NCBI RefSeq assembly: GCF_029846115.1
Contig: NZ_JARVZZ010000001.1
Location: forward strand, 4,402,001 to 4,466,000
Reading direction: 5' to 3'
Length of the DNA stretch: 64,000 nt
Origin: Serratia marcescens
GTDB taxonomy: Bacteria > Pseudomonadota > Gammaproteobacteria > Enterobacterales > Enterobacteriaceae
Below, piece by piece: positions 27,199 to 37,935 of the stretch; the stretch's first letter is position 1; every line of letters starts with the position of its first letter. Below the pieces are notes generated by a model. It saw only the letters and a list, made by a program, of their open reading frames with translations. It was not told where the DNA came from and did not search any database. The translations under genes and the position numbers were made by a program.

Positions 27199-27741
27199 TC
27201 AGAAGCTCAGACCTACGCCAACGTAAGGGCCATCGGCCAGCGTATTGTCGCGACGCCCGTCTTTGCCTTCCATCTGCATGTAACGGTAGCCCACGTCCAC
27301 GCTCAGCGGGCGGAACTTCCAGCGCAGACCGCCGCTGGCTTCGTTATAGGCCTTCACGCCGCTGGTGAAAGAGTCAGGGGCAAAGTAACCTTCGCCGTGC
27401 AGGCTGAAGTAGCGGTTGATCTCCCACTCCAGGCCGCCGCCCAGCGCCACCGCCCCGCCGCTCTTCCCGTCTTTCGGGCTGAGGTACAGCGCTTTGGCGC
27501 CCACGGTCGCCGTCAACGGCCCCAGCGGCACCCCGAAGTTCAGCCCCACGCTGCCGACGTTGCCGTCGTGGTCGCTGCGCGCCCAGTTGCCGGTCAGGCC
27601 CAGACCAGAAGAGCCGGTGCTCATGCCAACGCCCAGGTTGGTGTAGTGTTGCCCGGCTTCGCCCGACACGCTGATGGCGTTCGCCGCGCCGGTCACCAAC
27701 AGCAATCCTGCCGCGCACGCGACCCAAGTCTTTTTCATCAT
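27199..27741 (-). CDS. yfaZ: YfaZ family outer-membrane protein
   Basis: A 180-residue predicted small beta-barrel. A signal peptide (MMKKTWVACAAGLLLVTGAANA) is followed by alternating Gly- and aromatic-rich strands (GQHYTNLGVGMS, WEINRYFSLHGEGYFAPDS), and the C-terminus YVGVGLSF ends in Phe as BAM substrates do. It matches E. coli YfaZ in length and layout; function is unknown. ATG codons lie at 27741 and 27738 after GAGGG. It converges with tyrP. Confidence 0.88.
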   Translation of the reverse strand: MMKKTWVACAAGLLLVTGAANAISVSGEAGQHYTNLGVGMSTGSSGLGLTGNWARSDHDGNVGSVGLNFGVPLGPLTATVGAKALYLSPKDGKSGGAVALGGGLEWEINRYFSLHGEGYFAPDSFTSGVKAYNEASGGLRWKFRPLSVDVGYRYMQMEGKDGRRDNTLADGPYVGVGLSF

Positions 27742-28076
27742 CTTTCCCTCTGGTTTGTCATCCGTACCGAATGATCGAATCAACGCATAATAATAACGTC
27801 ACGAGTCTATACCAAAGCGCAATGAGTATTTAAGGGATAAAAGCGAAAAAATTCGTCAATAATCAAATAAATGTAAATATTTGCAAACAACAATCCATAT
27901 TCGTCAAGGCAATGCCAACGATAACCGAGACCTATTTGCCGCCGCTCGGCAATAGAGCTACAACTAGTAGTGGCTTTGACCAAGGTCAGGGGAAGAAGCC
28001 CCGACAAAGGACTATGCTGATGAACGCTTAAACCGCCCGAGTCTTTACTTAACTGCACTACGATAAGGAGCAAGTG

Positions 28077-29513
28077 ATGAGCAAGAAAGGACTGACCACC
28101 GCAGCCGGCGCCCCGGTTGTCGATAACAATAACGTGATCACCGCAGGCAAACGCGGCCCGATGCTGTTGCAGGACGTGTGGTTCCTGGAAAAACTGGCCC
28201 ACTTCGACCGTGAAGTTATCCCCGAGCGCCGCATGCACGCCAAAGGATCCGGCGCCTATGGCACCTTTACCGTCACCCACGACATCACCCGCTACACGCG
28301 CGCCAAGATCTTCTCCGAAGTCGGCAAACAGACCGACATGTTTATCCGCTTCTCCACCGTCGCCGGTGAGCGCGGCGCCGCCGATGCCGAACGCGACATT
28401 CGCGGCTTCGCCATGAAGTTCTATACCGAAGAAGGCAACTGGGATTTGGTGGGTAACGATACGCCGGTGTTCTATCTGCGCGATCCGCTGAAATTCCCCG
28501 ATCTCAACCACGTGGTGAAACGCGATCCGCATACCAACCTGCGCAACCCCGTCTACAAGTGGGACTTCTTCTCCCACCTGCCAGAATCGCTGCACCAGTT
28601 GACCATCGACTTCAGCGATCGCGGCATTCCGAAATCTTACCGTCATATGCACGGTTTCGGCAGCCACACCTTCAGCTTTATCAATGCCGCCAACGAACGT
28701 TTCTGGGTGAAATTCCACTTCCGCTGCGAGCAAGGCATTGAAAACCTGATGGATGACGAAGCGGAAGCGATCATCGCCAAGGATCGCGAAAGCTCACAGC
28801 GCGATCTGTTCGACGCGATCAAACGCGGTGACTTCCCGCGCTGGAAGCTGCAAATTCAGATCATGCCGGAACACGAAGCCTCGCAGACGCCGTATAACCC
28901 GTTCGATCTGACCAAGGTGTGGCCGCACGGCGACTATCCGCTGATCGACGTCGGCTATTTCGAGCTGAACCGCAACCCCGACAACTACTTCTCAGAGGTT
29001 GAACAGGTGGCGATGAACCCCGCCAACGTGGTGCCGGGCATCAGTTTCTCGCCGGATAAAATGCTGCAGGGCCGTCTGTTCTCCTATGGCGATGCGCACC
29101 GCTACCGCTTGGGCGTCAACCACCACCAGATCCCGGTGAACGGCGCCAAATGCCCGTTCCACAACTATCATCGCGACGGCGCGATGCGCGTGGACGGCAA
29201 CAGCGGCAACGGTGCCACCTACGAACCGAACAGCTTCGGCCTGTTCCAGGAGCAGCCGGACTTCAGCGAACCGCCGCTGAGCATTGAGGGCGCGGCCGAC
29301 CACTGGAATCATCGTGAAGACGACGATTACTACAGCCAGCCGCGCGCGCTGTTCAACCTGCTGAGCGCCGAAGAGCACCAGCGCATGTTCACCCGCATCG
29401 CCGGCGAACTGTCGCAGGTGCCGGAACACATCCAGCGCCGTCAGGTCGAGCTGTTCACCAAGGTGCACCCGGACTACGGCGCTGGCGTCGCCAGGGCGTT
29501 GGGGTTGAAATAA
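28077..29513 (+). CDS. katA: Catalase KatA (monofunctional haem catalase)
   Basis: A 478-residue small-subunit catalase that breaks down hydrogen peroxide in the cytoplasm. The catalytic His is in [13 protein letters not shown], the active-site Asn is in [16 protein letters not shown], and the proximal haem Tyr is in [15 protein letters not shown]. The length and lack of a flavodoxin-like tail place it with clade 3 KatA rather than KatE. A GTG at 28074 is in frame, but the ATG at 28077 is spaced better from AAGGAG. The 290-bp upstream region is AT-rich and has ATAA-N7-CTAT near 27921, a weak partial match to an OxyR element. It is not present at this place in E. coli. Confidence 0.95.
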   Translation: MSKKGLTTAAGAPVVDNNNVITAGKRGPMLLQDVWFLEKLAHFDREVIPERRMHAKGSGAYGTFTVTHDITRYTRAKIFSEVGKQTDMFIRFSTVAGERGAADAERDIRGFAMKFYTEEGNWDLVGNDTPVFYLRDPLKFPDLNHVVKRDPHTNLRNPVYKWDFFSHLPESLHQLTIDFSDRGIPKSYRHMHGFGSHTFSFINAANERFWVKFHFRCEQGIENLMDDEAEAIIAKDRESSQRDLFDAIKRGDFPRWKLQIQIMPEHEASQTPYNPFDLTKVWPHGDYPLIDVGYFELNRNPDNYFSEVEQVAMNPANVVPGISFSPDKMLQGRLFSYGDAHRYRLGVNHHQIPVNGAKCPFHNYHRDGAMRVDGNSGNGATYEPNSFGLFQEQPDFSEPPLSIEGAADHWNHREDDDYYSQPRALFNLLSAEEHQRMFTRIAGELSQVPEHIQRRQVELFTKVHPDYGAGVARALGLK

Positions 29514-29534
29514 CCCCCTGCTGCCATCCACTCA

Positions 29535-29557
29535 GCCGCCCTTCGGGCGGCTTTTTT
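29535..29557 (+). terminator. Terminator of katA
   Basis: GCCGCCC pairs with GGGCGGC across a TTC loop and is followed by six T. The T run overlaps the menE stop codon on the other strand. Confidence 0.9.
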
Positions 29558-30941
29558 ATGCCTGAGAGAGACGCTGCGCCACCCACTGCTGCAACTGGCG
29601 GCGCGAAATTTTGATGCCGCCGTTTTTCAGCTCGTCAGGCAGCGGGAGCAACGCCGCCGGGCGTTGGAAATTGGCCAGCTTATCCTGCGACCAGGCGAGC
29701 AACGCCGCCAGCGACAGTGACGGTTCGCCGTCGATCACCGCCACCGGCCGCTGGCCGAACTCGGCGTCCGCCACCGGCACCACAAACACCTGCGTGATCT
29801 GCGGATGCGCCGCCAGCACGCGTTCGATATCCTCCGGCTGCACCCCTTCACCGCCGCTGAAAAACAGGTTGTCCAACCGGCCGAGAATACGCAGTTCTCC
29901 CTCGGCCATCGCGCCGCGATCGCGGGTCGCAAACCAGCCCTGTTCATCGGCCAGCGGCTGCAGATGGCCATGACGCCAGTAGCCGAGCGCCAGGCTGTCG
30001 GCGCGGATCCAGACTTCTTCGTCCACCAGTTTTACCTCACGGCCGCCGAGCGGCAGGCCGACGCCTGGCCGCGCATCGGCGCGCTTGGCGCACACCGTGG
30101 AAGCCAGTTCGGTCAGCCCGTAGCCGCACCAGCAGCGGATCCCCGCCGCCTCCGCCCGTTCGGTCAGCGCCACCGGGATCATTGCGCCGCCGAGCAGCAC
30201 CTCTTTCAGCGTCATGCCCGTCAGCGGTTGCGCCAGCAGCCGCCAGAGCTGTGTCGGCACCAGCGAGGCGTGCGTGCAGCCCGCCAATGCCTCGGCCAAC
30301 GGATGCATCTCGCGCACCGCCAGCCGTGCGCCCGCCGCCAGCCAGCGCCAGACAATGCCCTGGCCGGAGACGTGAAACAGCGGCAATGACAGCAGCCAGC
30401 AATCCTCGCGCTGAAAATCCATCAGCCGCAACACCCCGGCGGCGCTGGCCAAATGGTTGGCGTAGCTGTGTGCCGCCGCTTTCGGCATACCGCTGGAGCC
30501 CGAGGTCAGCGTCAGCGTCGCCAGACGCCGCACATCCCACGTCGGCAGGTTCGACCAACTCGGCTCGGTCGAGGGCGGCGTCAATCGAATCACCTCTTCC
30601 GGCAGTGCCGGCAACGGATCCGGGCCGAAGGCAAAGGTGATGTCCAATTCGGGCAACAGCTGCGTCAGCAGCGGCGTCGGCAAGGCGGGATTGAGCGGCA
30701 ACAGGCGCGCACCGCATTGCAGCAGCGCCAGGTAGGCCAACAGCAGCGGATAGCTGTTTTTACCGCACAGCGCCACGCCGCAACCCGGCTCCACGCCCTG
30801 GTGCTGAAAATCCGCCGCCAGCTCATCCACCTGGCTTTGCAACGCCAGCCAGCTCAGCGGCCGTTCGCCGAGCAGCAGCGCCGTCGCCTGCGGTTGAAGG
30901 CGTGCCCAGTACCGCCACGGCCAATCGCTTAACGGCGCCAT
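29556..30941 (-). CDS. menE: o-Succinylbenzoate-CoA ligase MenE
   Basis: A 461-residue ANL-superfamily acyl-CoA synthetase that adenylates o-succinylbenzoate and joins it to CoA, the step before naphthoate ring closure in menaquinone synthesis. The P-loop-like motif is [13 protein letters not shown]; others are [15 protein letters not shown], the hinge and Asp in [31 protein letters not shown], and the C-terminal Lys in [14 protein letters not shown]. The frame is open far upstream inside men[13 protein letters not shown] matches the family start and sets it at 30941. It overlaps menC by 13 bp and is the last gene of the operon. Confidence 0.95.
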   Translation of the reverse strand: MAPLSDWPWRYWARLQPQATALLLGERPLSWLALQSQVDELAADFQHQGVEPGCGVALCGKNSYPLLLAYLALLQCGARLLPLNPALPTPLLTQLLPELDITFAFGPDPLPALPEEVIRLTPPSTEPSWSNLPTWDVRRLATLTLTSGSSGMPKAAAHSYANHLASAAGVLRLMDFQREDCWLLSLPLFHVSGQGIVWRWLAAGARLAVREMHPLAEALAGCTHASLVPTQLWRLLAQPLTGMTLKEVLLGGAMIPVALTERAEAAGIRCWCGYGLTELASTVCAKRADARPGVGLPLGGREVKLVDEEVWIRADSLALGYWRHGHLQPLADEQGWFATRDRGAMAEGELRILGRLDNLFFSGGEGVQPEDIERVLAAHPQITQVFVVPVADAEFGQRPVAVIDGEPSLSLAALLAWSQDKLANFQRPAALLPLPDELKNGGIKISRRQLQQWVAQRLSQA

Positions 30942-31912
30942 AGGCACTCCAGCGCCGAAATATCCAACAGCGGCAATGCGCTGCCGGGCCACGGCCGCAG
31001 CACCTGTGCCTGCATCAGCCCCAGCGTGTCCAGCCCCGGCACGGTGTCCGGCGTCAGCCAGCGGGCGATGCGCGCCAGCTGGGTCAACCCCAGGCTGGAC
31101 TCGATGCTGGAGCTGATCACCGCCGTCAGCCCCGCCGCATGCGCCTGCGCCACCAGCGCCTGGCAGCACGTCAGGCTACCGACCAGCGTCGGCTTGATCA
31201 CGATGGCCGCCACACCCGGCTCGGCCTGCACCACAAAATCCGCCTCACGCACGCTCTCATCCCAGGCAATGGCAATGCCGGTCGCCTGGGCGAAATCGCG
31301 CGATTCATCACGGGTCTTGCAGGGCTCTTCCAAAAAGGCGATGCGATCGCGCCACGCCGGGTTGACGTATTTGGCGAAGCCGTCGGCTTTGGCGCGGGTC
31401 CAGCTGCGGTTGGCATCCAGCCGCAGCCGCAGATCCGGCAGCGCCTCCAGCAGCACGTTGACGATCATGCCGTCGCGCACCGCTTCATACAGCCCCACCT
31501 TCACTTTCGCGACTTTCTCGCCCGGCAAGGCGCTCAATATCTCGAACAGCTCGTCCGGATCGCCGGTGCACAGCGGCGCCTTGCGGAAATCCGCCTGCGT
31601 CGGCAAGCGCTGCTCCAGCTCGGCCTGCGCGCAGCTAATCCCAAAGGCCACCGAGGGCAGCGTGCTGTCATCCGGTTCGTTGCCCGCCAACCAGGCCTGC
31701 AGCCAGTCCAACGCGGCCTGTTCGGCCTGCGCCAACGTTTCTCGGCTGAATTCCGGCAGCGGCGCGATCTCGCCCCAGCCTTCACGCTCGCCCTGACGCA
31801 GCTGCAGCACCCATCCGTCACGCGTTTTCAACCGCTGATTGCGCAGCACCACGCCCGCCTCCATCGGCAGGCTGTAACGGTAAAGCGCCGCGCTGCGGTT
31901 TACCCCGCTCAT
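30929..31912 (-). CDS. menC: o-Succinylbenzoate synthase MenC
   Basis: A 327-residue enolase-superfamily enzyme that dehydrates SHCHC to o-succinylbenzoate. The catalytic Lys pair is in [12 protein letters not shown]. Metal ligands are in [16 protein letters not shown] and IAWDESV, and the second catalytic Lys is in [12 protein letters not shown]. The start overlaps the menB stop by one base and its end overlaps menE, so the three are tightly coupled. Confidence 0.96.
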   Translation of the reverse strand: MSGVNRSAALYRYSLPMEAGVVLRNQRLKTRDGWVLQLRQGEREGWGEIAPLPEFSRETLAQAEQAALDWLQAWLAGNEPDDSTLPSVAFGISCAQAELEQRLPTQADFRKAPLCTGDPDELFEILSALPGEKVAKVKVGLYEAVRDGMIVNVLLEALPDLRLRLDANRSWTRAKADGFAKYVNPAWRDRIAFLEEPCKTRDESRDFAQATGIAIAWDESVREADFVVQAEPGVAAIVIKPTLVGSLTCCQALVAQAHAAGLTAVISSSIESSLGLTQLARIARWLTPDTVPGLDTLGLMQAQVLRPWPGSALPLLDISALECLWRR

Positions 31913-32769
31913 TACGGGTTACGCTTGAATTTGCTGAAGTCCGGCTGACGCTTCTCGTTGAACGCGTTGCGCCCTTCCTGCCCTTCGTCGGTCATGTAGA
32001 ACAGCATGGTGGCGTTGCCCGCCAGCTCCTGCAAACCAGCCTGGCCGTCGCAGTCGGCGTTCAGCGCCGCCTTCAGGCAGCGCAGCGCCATCGGGCTGTT
32101 CTGCAACATTTCTCGGCACCAGCGCACCGTCTCTTTTTCCAGATCGGCCAACGGCACCACGGTATTGACCAGGCCCATGTCCAACGCGGCAGCGGCATCG
32201 TACTGGCGGCACAGGAACCAGATTTCACGCGCCTTCTTCTGGCCGACGATGCGCGCCATGTAAGACGCGCCCCAGCCGCCGTCGAACGAGCCCACTTTCG
32301 GGCCAGTCTGGCCGAAGATGGCGTTATCCGCCGCGATGGTCAGATCGCACATCATGTGCAGCACGTGGCCGCCGCCGATCGAATAACCGGCCACCATCGC
32401 CACTACCGGTTTCGGGCAGGTGCGGATCTGGCGCTGGAAGTCCAGCACGTTGAGGTGATGCACGCCGCTGTCGTCGCGATAGCCGCCGTAGTCGCCGCGT
32501 ACTTTCTGATCGCCGCCGGAGCAGAAGGCCTTATCGCCGGCGCCGGTCAGAATAATGACGCCGATACCGTCGTCGTAACGGGCGTTGGCCAGCGCGTCGA
32601 TCATCTCTTTAACCGTTTGCGGGCGAAACGCATTGCGCACCTGCGGCCGGTTAATGGTGATTTTGGCGATGCCGTCGGCGGACTTGTGATACAGAATATC
32701 GTCGAAATCGCCGGTGCAATCCTGCCAGGCGATGGCGGCATACAGCTGTTCTTCATTCGGATAAAGCAT
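31912..32769 (-). CDS. menB: 1,4-Dihydroxy-2-naphthoyl-CoA synthase MenB
   Basis: A 285-residue crotonase-fold enzyme that cyclises o-succinylbenzoyl-CoA to dihydroxynaphthoyl-CoA. The oxyanion-hole segments are [11 protein letters not shown] and [42 protein letters not shown]. The Gly in GQTGPKVG is the residue typical of the bicarbonate-dependent MenB class. The C-terminal segment [14 protein letters not shown] matches the family. It lies between menH and menC with an 11-bp gap upstream. Confidence 0.97.
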   Translation of the reverse strand: MLYPNEEQLYAAIAWQDCTGDFDDILYHKSADGIAKITINRPQVRNAFRPQTVKEMIDALANARYDDGIGVIILTGAGDKAFCSGGDQKVRGDYGGYRDDSGVHHLNVLDFQRQIRTCPKPVVAMVAGYSIGGGHVLHMMCDLTIAADNAIFGQTGPKVGSFDGGWGASYMARIVGQKKAREIWFLCRQYDAAAALDMGLVNTVVPLADLEKETVRWCREMLQNSPMALRCLKAALNADCDGQAGLQELAGNATMLFYMTDEGQEGRNAFNEKRQPDFSKFKRNP

Positions 32770-32780
32770 GTTCGGTTCCT

Positions 32781-33551
32781 TTAACCAGGGTTAACGAGAA
32801 AGGTCTGCAGCTCGGCGACGAAATCCTGCGGATTGGCCAGATGCGCGTTGTGCCCAGCCTGCGGCACGATGCGCAACGGCAACCCGGCGTCGCGCGCCAG
32901 CCGTTGAAATTTGGGGTCGTTCTCACCGCACAGCACCTGCAGCGGCACGCTCAGTTGGCGCAGCTGCGGCGCCAGATAGGGCTGCCGCCCGAGCGAGGTG
33001 GCTTCGAGCATGTCGGCGATCGCCGGGCCGTTATTGACCGAGCGCGCGGCGATCAGCGCCTGGCGGTGCACGTGGCTGAGCTCTTTGAACACCGGCTGCT
33101 GGTACCAGTCCGCCAGGACCTCGGCGATCGGCTCACTGCGAAAACGCGCCGCCCACAGCGCATCCTGCTCGCAGCGCCGGCGGCGCTGTTCTTCGTCCTT
33201 CAGCCCCGGGTTGCCACCCTCGACGATCACCCCTTGCAGGCCGGCATGGCGGCCGTGGCAAGCGTGATACATGGCGATGCGCCCGCCGAGCGAATAGCCC
33301 ACCAGCCAATAACGTTCGATATTGCGCAGTTGCAGCGTAGCGGCGATTTGCGCACTGATGTCGTCGAAACCGCGGCAGGTCACCGCCACGGAATCGCCGT
33401 GGCCGGGCAGATCGATGGCCAACGACGGCCATTCCGGGCAGCGCGCGGCGATCACGCGCCATTCATTGTTGTTGCCGAGCAGGCCGTGCAGCCACACCAG
33501 CCACGGGCGGCCCGCTTCGCCCTGTTGCAAAATTCGCGTCGCCAGCATCAT
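32781..33551 (-). CDS. menH: SHCHC synthase MenH
   Basis: A 256-residue alpha/beta hydrolase that eliminates pyruvate from SEPHCHC to give SHCHC. The nucleophile Ser is in [17 protein letters not shown], the catalytic Asp is probably in [13 protein letters not shown], and the His is in [14 protein letters not shown]. The N-terminal [14 protein letters not shown] supplies the oxyanion region. It overlaps menD by 4 bp. The order menD-menH-menB-menC-menE is the enterobacterial order. Confidence 0.94.
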   Translation of the reverse strand: MMLATRILQQGEAGRPWLVWLHGLLGNNNEWRVIAARCPEWPSLAIDLPGHGDSVAVTCRGFDDISAQIAATLQLRNIERYWLVGYSLGGRIAMYHACHGRHAGLQGVIVEGGNPGLKDEEQRRRRCEQDALWAARFRSEPIAEVLADWYQQPVFKELSHVHRQALIAARSVNNGPAIADMLEATSLGRQPYLAPQLRQLSVPLQVLCGENDPKFQRLARDAGLPLRIVPQAGHNAHLANPQDFVAELQTFLVNPG

Positions 33552-35224
33552 TGCACCGCCATCTGTTGCACCAGGTATTGCAGGCTTTCGGCCCCCGCAC
33601 TCGGCGGCACCTGCAGCTCTATCAGCGTGGCGCCGCCGCGCCGCCAGCCTTGCTCAACTGCCTGTTGCAGCTGGCTCCAGTTCTCTGGCCGCGCGTAGTC
33701 AAGCTGGAACATCGCCGCCGCGTGGCTGAACTCGACGTTCTGCGGCATGCAGTAAAAGCGCTGACGATCCTCTTCCGGCGTCGGCAGCAGCGAGAAAATT
33801 TGGCCGCCGTTATTATTGACGACGATCAGCACCGTCGGCGCCGAACAGTGGCGTAGCAGCGCCAGCGCATTGAGGTCATACAGTGCGGAAAGGTCGCCCA
33901 CCACCGCCAACGTCGGCCTGGCAGTGGCGCGCTGCACGCCGGCGGCGGTGGAAATCAGACCGTCGATACCGCTGGCGCCGCGGTTGCTGAATACCGGGTA
34001 AGCGGCAGGCAGCGTCGTTAACGCGTCGATCAGCCGCACCACCAGGCTGTTGCCGAGAAACAGCTGGCCGTTCTCCGGCAGCAGTTCCGGCAGGCGGTGC
34101 GCCAGCTGCGCTTCGCCAAAGTTATCGTGCAGATGCGTGGACGCCGCCGTCAGCGCCTTATCCGCCAGCGCGGCCAACCCGGCAGCCCACGGCGCGCGCG
34201 GTTGCGCCGGATGCTGCGTCAACCACTGCACCACGCCGGCGCGCAGGCGCCGTCCCCGGTGCTGGGCCGGATCGAGCCGCCCCGGCAGCTCGTCAATGAT
34301 CCAATACTCTTCCGGCCGGCACTGCGCCTGCCACTGCAGCAGGCGTTTGCCGGTCAGGCTGCCGCCGAACTGCACCACCAGCTGCGCATCTTGCAGTACG
34401 CGTTGCGCCTGCGGATCAGCGAGCCACAAATCGGCGCAGGGCAGCGGTTGCCCGGTCTGCGACAGCACGTCGCCGATCAGCGGCCAGCCCAGCGTTGCGG
34501 CCCATTCGGCCACCTGTGCGCCCTCTTGCGCGCTCATGCGGCCGGCGAGCACCACGCCGCGCTTTTGCCGCCAGAAGAACCAGTCCGGCTGCGGCAATGG
34601 CGCCGCATGTGTCTCGCTTTCCTGCAGCCACGGACGATCGCTCTGCCACCAGTCGCCCAGCGCGGCGGACCAATCGGCATAGTGACGTTCGTCGCCGCCG
34701 TACAGCGGTTCAGCGAACGGGCAGTTGATATGCAAAGCGCCGTGCTGCAAGCGCGCCATCGCGCTGTCGACGCTGGAGGCCAGCCACGCGGCCGGAATAT
34801 CCGGCGTTGGGCGCGGCAGCTCGATCGCCAGCGTCGGGTGGCTGCTGTAGAGGCCGTTTTGACGGATCGCCTGATTGGCGCCGCAGTCGATCAACTCCGG
34901 CGGCCGATCGGCGGTGAGAAACACCAGCCGCTCACCGGTCAGGCCGGCTTCGATCAACGCGGGATAAAGGTTCGCCGCCGCGGTGCCGGACGTGACGATC
35001 ACCGCCACCGGTTCACGCGCCGCCTTCGCCAGCCCAAGCGCCAGATGGCCGAGCCCGCGCTCATCAAAATGGGTATGACAGATAAACGATCGGTTGGCTG
35101 CGGCGGCCAACGTCAGCGGCGTGGAGCGCGATCCCGGAGCGATACAAACATGCCGCACCCCATGGCGGGCCAGCGCCTCGAGCAGCACAGCCGCCCACCG
35201 GCGATTAAAAACACTTGTCGACAT
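33548..35224 (-). CDS. menD: SEPHCHC synthase MenD
   Basis: A 558-residue thiamine-diphosphate enzyme that joins the succinyl-semialdehyde unit of 2-oxoglutarate to isochorismate, the committed step of menaquinone synthesis. The N-terminal cofactor domain has [16 protein letters not shown] and [16 protein letters not shown]. The C-terminal domain has [18 protein letters not shown], and its metal-binding [12 protein letters not shown] is followed by VNNNGG. It leads the operon. In E. coli menF (isochorismate synthase) comes immediately before it; here about 380 bp of non-coding DNA takes that place. Confidence 0.96.
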   Translation of the reverse strand: MSTSVFNRRWAAVLLEALARHGVRHVCIAPGSRSTPLTLAAAANRSFICHTHFDERGLGHLALGLAKAAREPVAVIVTSGTAAANLYPALIEAGLTGERLVFLTADRPPELIDCGANQAIRQNGLYSSHPTLAIELPRPTPDIPAAWLASSVDSAMARLQHGALHINCPFAEPLYGGDERHYADWSAALGDWWQSDRPWLQESETHAAPLPQPDWFFWRQKRGVVLAGRMSAQEGAQVAEWAATLGWPLIGDVLSQTGQPLPCADLWLADPQAQRVLQDAQLVVQFGGSLTGKRLLQWQAQCRPEEYWIIDELPGRLDPAQHRGRRLRAGVVQWLTQHPAQPRAPWAAGLAALADKALTAASTHLHDNFGEAQLAHRLPELLPENGQLFLGNSLVVRLIDALTTLPAAYPVFSNRGASGIDGLISTAAGVQRATARPTLAVVGDLSALYDLNALALLRHCSAPTVLIVVNNNGGQIFSLLPTPEEDRQRFYCMPQNVEFSHAAAMFQLDYARPENWSQLQQAVEQGWRRGGATLIELQVPPSAGAESLQYLVQQMAVQ

Positions 35225-35604
35225 AGTTCGCTCACAAGTCAGTTAGCAGAGATCGTCTCCGGCGCAGCCGACGGACACCGCGCCTGTAGTTACGCTCTGT
35301 ATTATATGAGGTGTTATTTTCACGGCTTTTGCGCCAGCGCAAGAACGCCGTATATCCCTGGGTGTTTACACCAGATAATTATTTGATTTAGAACAAAAAA
35401 TAAACAATAAACACACAAACACTTTACACTTGAGGCGGCGCCAGCTCAATCCGTCCATACAAAAACAAGGGAAATAGAGACGCTCCGACGGCGGCTTGCG
35501 GGAAGTATAGGCGGGATCAGGGAAAGCTAGCGGGGAAACGGCGAGATGAACAACACTGCCTGCAGAAAAGCACGAGGCGGCCTGCGCCGCCCCGATGCCG
35601 TGAT
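35225..35604 (-). promoter_or_regulatory. menD upstream region with promoter and FNR-like site; menF absent
   Basis: This 380-bp AT-rich gap contains no gene. On the minus strand a perfect TATAAT lies at 35301-35306, about 75 bp before menD, without a clear -35. TTGTT-CTAA-ATCAA (35383-35396) matches the FNR consensus TTGAT-N4-ATCAA with one mismatch. Its centre is about 95 bp before the likely start, so its role is uncertain. Confidence 0.5.
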
Positions 35605-35916
35605 TTATTTACGGGCCAGCAGCAGCCCCAGCACCAGCCCGACGGTGGCGCCGATACCTACGCTGTGCCAGGGTTTATCCCGCACGTAGTCGTCGGTGCG
35701 GTGCACCGCTTCTTTGGCGCGCGCGTAGTAGGATTCACCGGTGTTCGCCCAGCGCGCCTTGACCTCACTCAGCGCCTGCTCGGCGTGCGACTTGATGTCG
35801 ACGTAAGCCTGATCCGCGCGATCGCCAGTGTATTGCAGCACTTCTTCCAGCGTCTCGGTCAGCATTCTCAGATCGTCATCCAGCGTAGTTTGCTCAGCAT
35901 CCGTATGTCTTGCCAT
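35605..35916 (-). CDS. elaB: ElaB/YqjD family (DUF883) membrane-anchored ribosome-binding protein
   Basis: A 103-residue protein. A long amphipathic, charged helical part (TTLDDDLRMLTETLEEVLQYTGDRADQAYVDIKSHAEQAL) precedes DYVRDKPWHSVGIGATVGLVLGLLLARK, a C-terminal membrane anchor. This is the ElaB/YqjD/YgaM architecture; those proteins tether ribosomes to the inner membrane in stationary phase. The elaB name is favoured because E. coli elaB lies beside the men genes. It is monocistronic. Confidence 0.88.
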   Translation of the reverse strand: MARHTDAEQTTLDDDLRMLTETLEEVLQYTGDRADQAYVDIKSHAEQALSEVKARWANTGESYYARAKEAVHRTDDYVRDKPWHSVGIGATVGLVLGLLLARK

Positions 35917-35997
35917 CGTGAGATCTCCGTGGTTGAAAAATTAAGCGTTCCTACACTATAGACAAGGATCGCCGCCTGCGGCCATCGGACTTTTACC

Positions 35998-37029
35998 CTA
36001 AAACACCAATTGCACCTTGGCGGCCTGGCGCTTATCGCCGGCAAACTCCAGCGCCTGCGCCAGCTGCCCGCAGGCAAACTCCGCCGACAGCAACGGCAGC
36101 GGATCGACCACGCCGTCGGCCAGCCACGCCACCGCCAACGCAAACTCCGCCACGAAGCGGAAGGATCCGAGCAGGTTCAACTCCTTGGCGATCAACAACA
36201 TCAGCGGGAAATCGGGAAAGCTGCCACCCATGCCCACCTGCACCACGGTGCCTTTGGCGCGGGTGATCTCCAGGCAGCGCTGCAGCGACTGCGGGTGCCC
36301 CGCCACTTCGAAGGCGACGTCGAAATACCCCTTGTCCTGCTGATAATCGCTCACATCGTCGTCCGCGGCATGCAGGCACCGATCGGCCCCCATTTGCCTG
36401 GCGATCGCCAGGCAGCGCGGGCTGAGATCGGCACAGACAATCTCGGCGGCGCCCAGCGCTTTCAGCGCCGCCACCAGCAAGCAGCCGATCGGGCCGACGC
36501 CGGACACGAAGATCTTTTTCCCCGCCACGTCGCCGGGCTGCTTCGCCGCGTGGACAGCCACCGCCAGCGGCTCGGCAAACACCATCACCCTGTCGTCGCG
36601 ATCGGCACCGTAAGGGACACACTGCGCGCTATCCACCACTTTGTATTGGGTAAAAGCCCCGTCAACGTGCGGAAAATACATCGCGCTGCCGAAAAAACGC
36701 ATCTCGACGCATTGATTGCTTTGCTGCGCCAGACAGTATTTGCACTGCCCGCAGGGTTTGCTGGGATTGAGCGCCACCTTCTGCCCGACCGGCAGCCGCG
36801 GTGAATCGCTGGCGACCACCTCGCCGATCACCTCATGGCCCAGCACCATCGGCTGACGCACCTGAAAATTGCCGACCTTGCCTTCCTGGAAGTAATGCAG
36901 ATCCGAGCCGCAGATGCCGCCGCGGCTGATTTTCACCAGCGTTCCCTGCCCCCGGTAATCCACTTCTTGCGCGATCACCGCCACATCTCGCTTGCCGTTG
37001 ACCACGCAGGACTGGGTTTGAATTTTCAT
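35998..37029 (-). CDS. idnD: L-idonate 5-dehydrogenase IdnD
   Basis: A 343-residue zinc-dependent medium-chain dehydrogenase that oxidises L-idonate to 5-ketogluconate. The catalytic zinc site is GGICGSDLHYF with GHEVIGE, and structural-zinc cysteines are in SKPCGQCKYCLAQQSNQC. The Rossmann motif is VSGVGPIGCLLVAALKALGA. RFFGSAMYFPHVDGAF and the C-terminus AGDKRQAAKVQLVF match E. coli IdnD. The open frame extends upstream, but the ATG at 37029 gives the family N-terminus. It follows idnO by 22 bp. No idnK or idnT is adjacent. Confidence 0.94.
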   Translation of the reverse strand: MKIQTQSCVVNGKRDVAVIAQEVDYRGQGTLVKISRGGICGSDLHYFQEGKVGNFQVRQPMVLGHEVIGEVVASDSPRLPVGQKVALNPSKPCGQCKYCLAQQSNQCVEMRFFGSAMYFPHVDGAFTQYKVVDSAQCVPYGADRDDRVMVFAEPLAVAVHAAKQPGDVAGKKIFVSGVGPIGCLLVAALKALGAAEIVCADLSPRCLAIARQMGADRCLHAADDDVSDYQQDKGYFDVAFEVAGHPQSLQRCLEITRAKGTVVQVGMGGSFPDFPLMLLIAKELNLLGSFRFVAEFALAVAWLADGVVDPLPLLSAEFACGQLAQALEFAGDKRQAAKVQLVF

Positions 37030-37051
37030 CTCAAGACTCCACGAAAAAAGA

Positions 37052-37816
37052 TTACACCGCCGCCGACATGCCGCCATCGACAAACAGCAGCTGCCCGTTG
37101 ACGAAGGCGGAGGCGTCGGCGGCCAGGAACACCGCCGCGCCGATCAGCTCCTGCGGATCCCCCCAGCGCGCGGCGGGCGTACGCTGGGTCAGCCAGGCGG
37201 TGAAAGCCGGATCGTCGGCCAGCGCCTGCGTCATCTCGGTTTTGAAGTAGCCGGGGGCAATGCCGTTAACCTGAATGTTGTAGCGCGCCAGCTCCACGCA
37301 CATGCCGCGCGTCAACATTTTCACCGCGCCCTTGGACGCCGCATAAGGGGTGATGGTGTCGCGGCCCAGCTCGCTTTGCATCGAACCGATATTGACTATC
37401 TTGCCGCGCCGGCGCGGCACCATGTAACGGGCCACGGTCTGTGACACGATGAAGACCGCTTTCTGGTTGACGGCGATGATGTCGTCCCAGTCTTGCTCCG
37501 GGAACTCGGTGAAGGGATGACGGCGCTGGATGCCGGCGTTGTTGATCAAGACGTCTATCGCGCCGATGTCCGCTTCGATACGGTCGATGGCGGCATGCAC
37601 CGCCTGGGAATCGGTGACGTCGAACGCCGCCGCATCCGCACGCAGCCCCTCTTCGCGCAGGCGATCGGCGGCATGCCGGGCATGTTCTTCGGTGGTGGCG
37701 TTGACCAGAATATGTGCGCCTTGCTGCGCCAGGCCGCGCGCCAGCAGAAAACCGATGCCGCGCGAGGCGCCGGTGATCAAGACGGTTTTGTTATCCAGAG
37801 AAAATAGATTGTTCAT
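37052..37816 (-). CDS. idnO: Gluconate 5-dehydrogenase IdnO
   Basis: A 254-residue short-chain dehydrogenase that reduces 5-ketogluconate to D-gluconate. The cofactor motif is TGASRGIG, with NNAG in the structural position and the catalytic Ser in IVNIGSMQSELGR with Tyr/Lys in YAASKGAVKML. With IdnD it converts L-idonate to gluconate for the Entner-Doudoroff or pentose-phosphate routes. It is the first gene of the pair and is divergent from the LacI-type regulator, with likely operators between them. Confidence 0.94.
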   Translation of the reverse strand: MNNLFSLDNKTVLITGASRGIGFLLARGLAQQGAHILVNATTEEHARHAADRLREEGLRADAAAFDVTDSQAVHAAIDRIEADIGAIDVLINNAGIQRRHPFTEFPEQDWDDIIAVNQKAVFIVSQTVARYMVPRRRGKIVNIGSMQSELGRDTITPYAASKGAVKMLTRGMCVELARYNIQVNGIAPGYFKTEMTQALADDPAFTAWLTQRTPAARWGDPQELIGAAVFLAADASAFVNGQLLFVDGGMSAAV

Positions 37817-37869
37817 GGTGATTCCCGGCCATCAGGCCTCCAATCGGACAGGCCTCTATCTCAGCCGAT

Positions 37870-37935
37870 TGTTACCGGTAAAAACGTGATGGGAATCACT
37901 GAAAATCATGTTACGAAACCCTGTTACCCTTAACG
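37870..37935. promoter_or_regulatory. GntR/IdnR-type operators between idnO and the regulator gene
   Basis: TGTTACCGGTAAAA (37870-37883) contains the palindrome TTACCGGTAA, the core of the gluconate/idonate operator ATGTTACCGGTAACAT. A second, weaker copy, TGTTACCCTTAACG, lies at 37922-37935. Their place between divergent genes suits control of both by the adjacent LacI-family protein. Confidence 0.72.

Noticed and set aside
27921-27970. Possible OxyR tetramer site upstream of katA
   Set aside because: Only one half-element (ATAA-N7-CTAT) fits with correct spacing; the following quarter-sites are out of phase, so it is not listed as a site.
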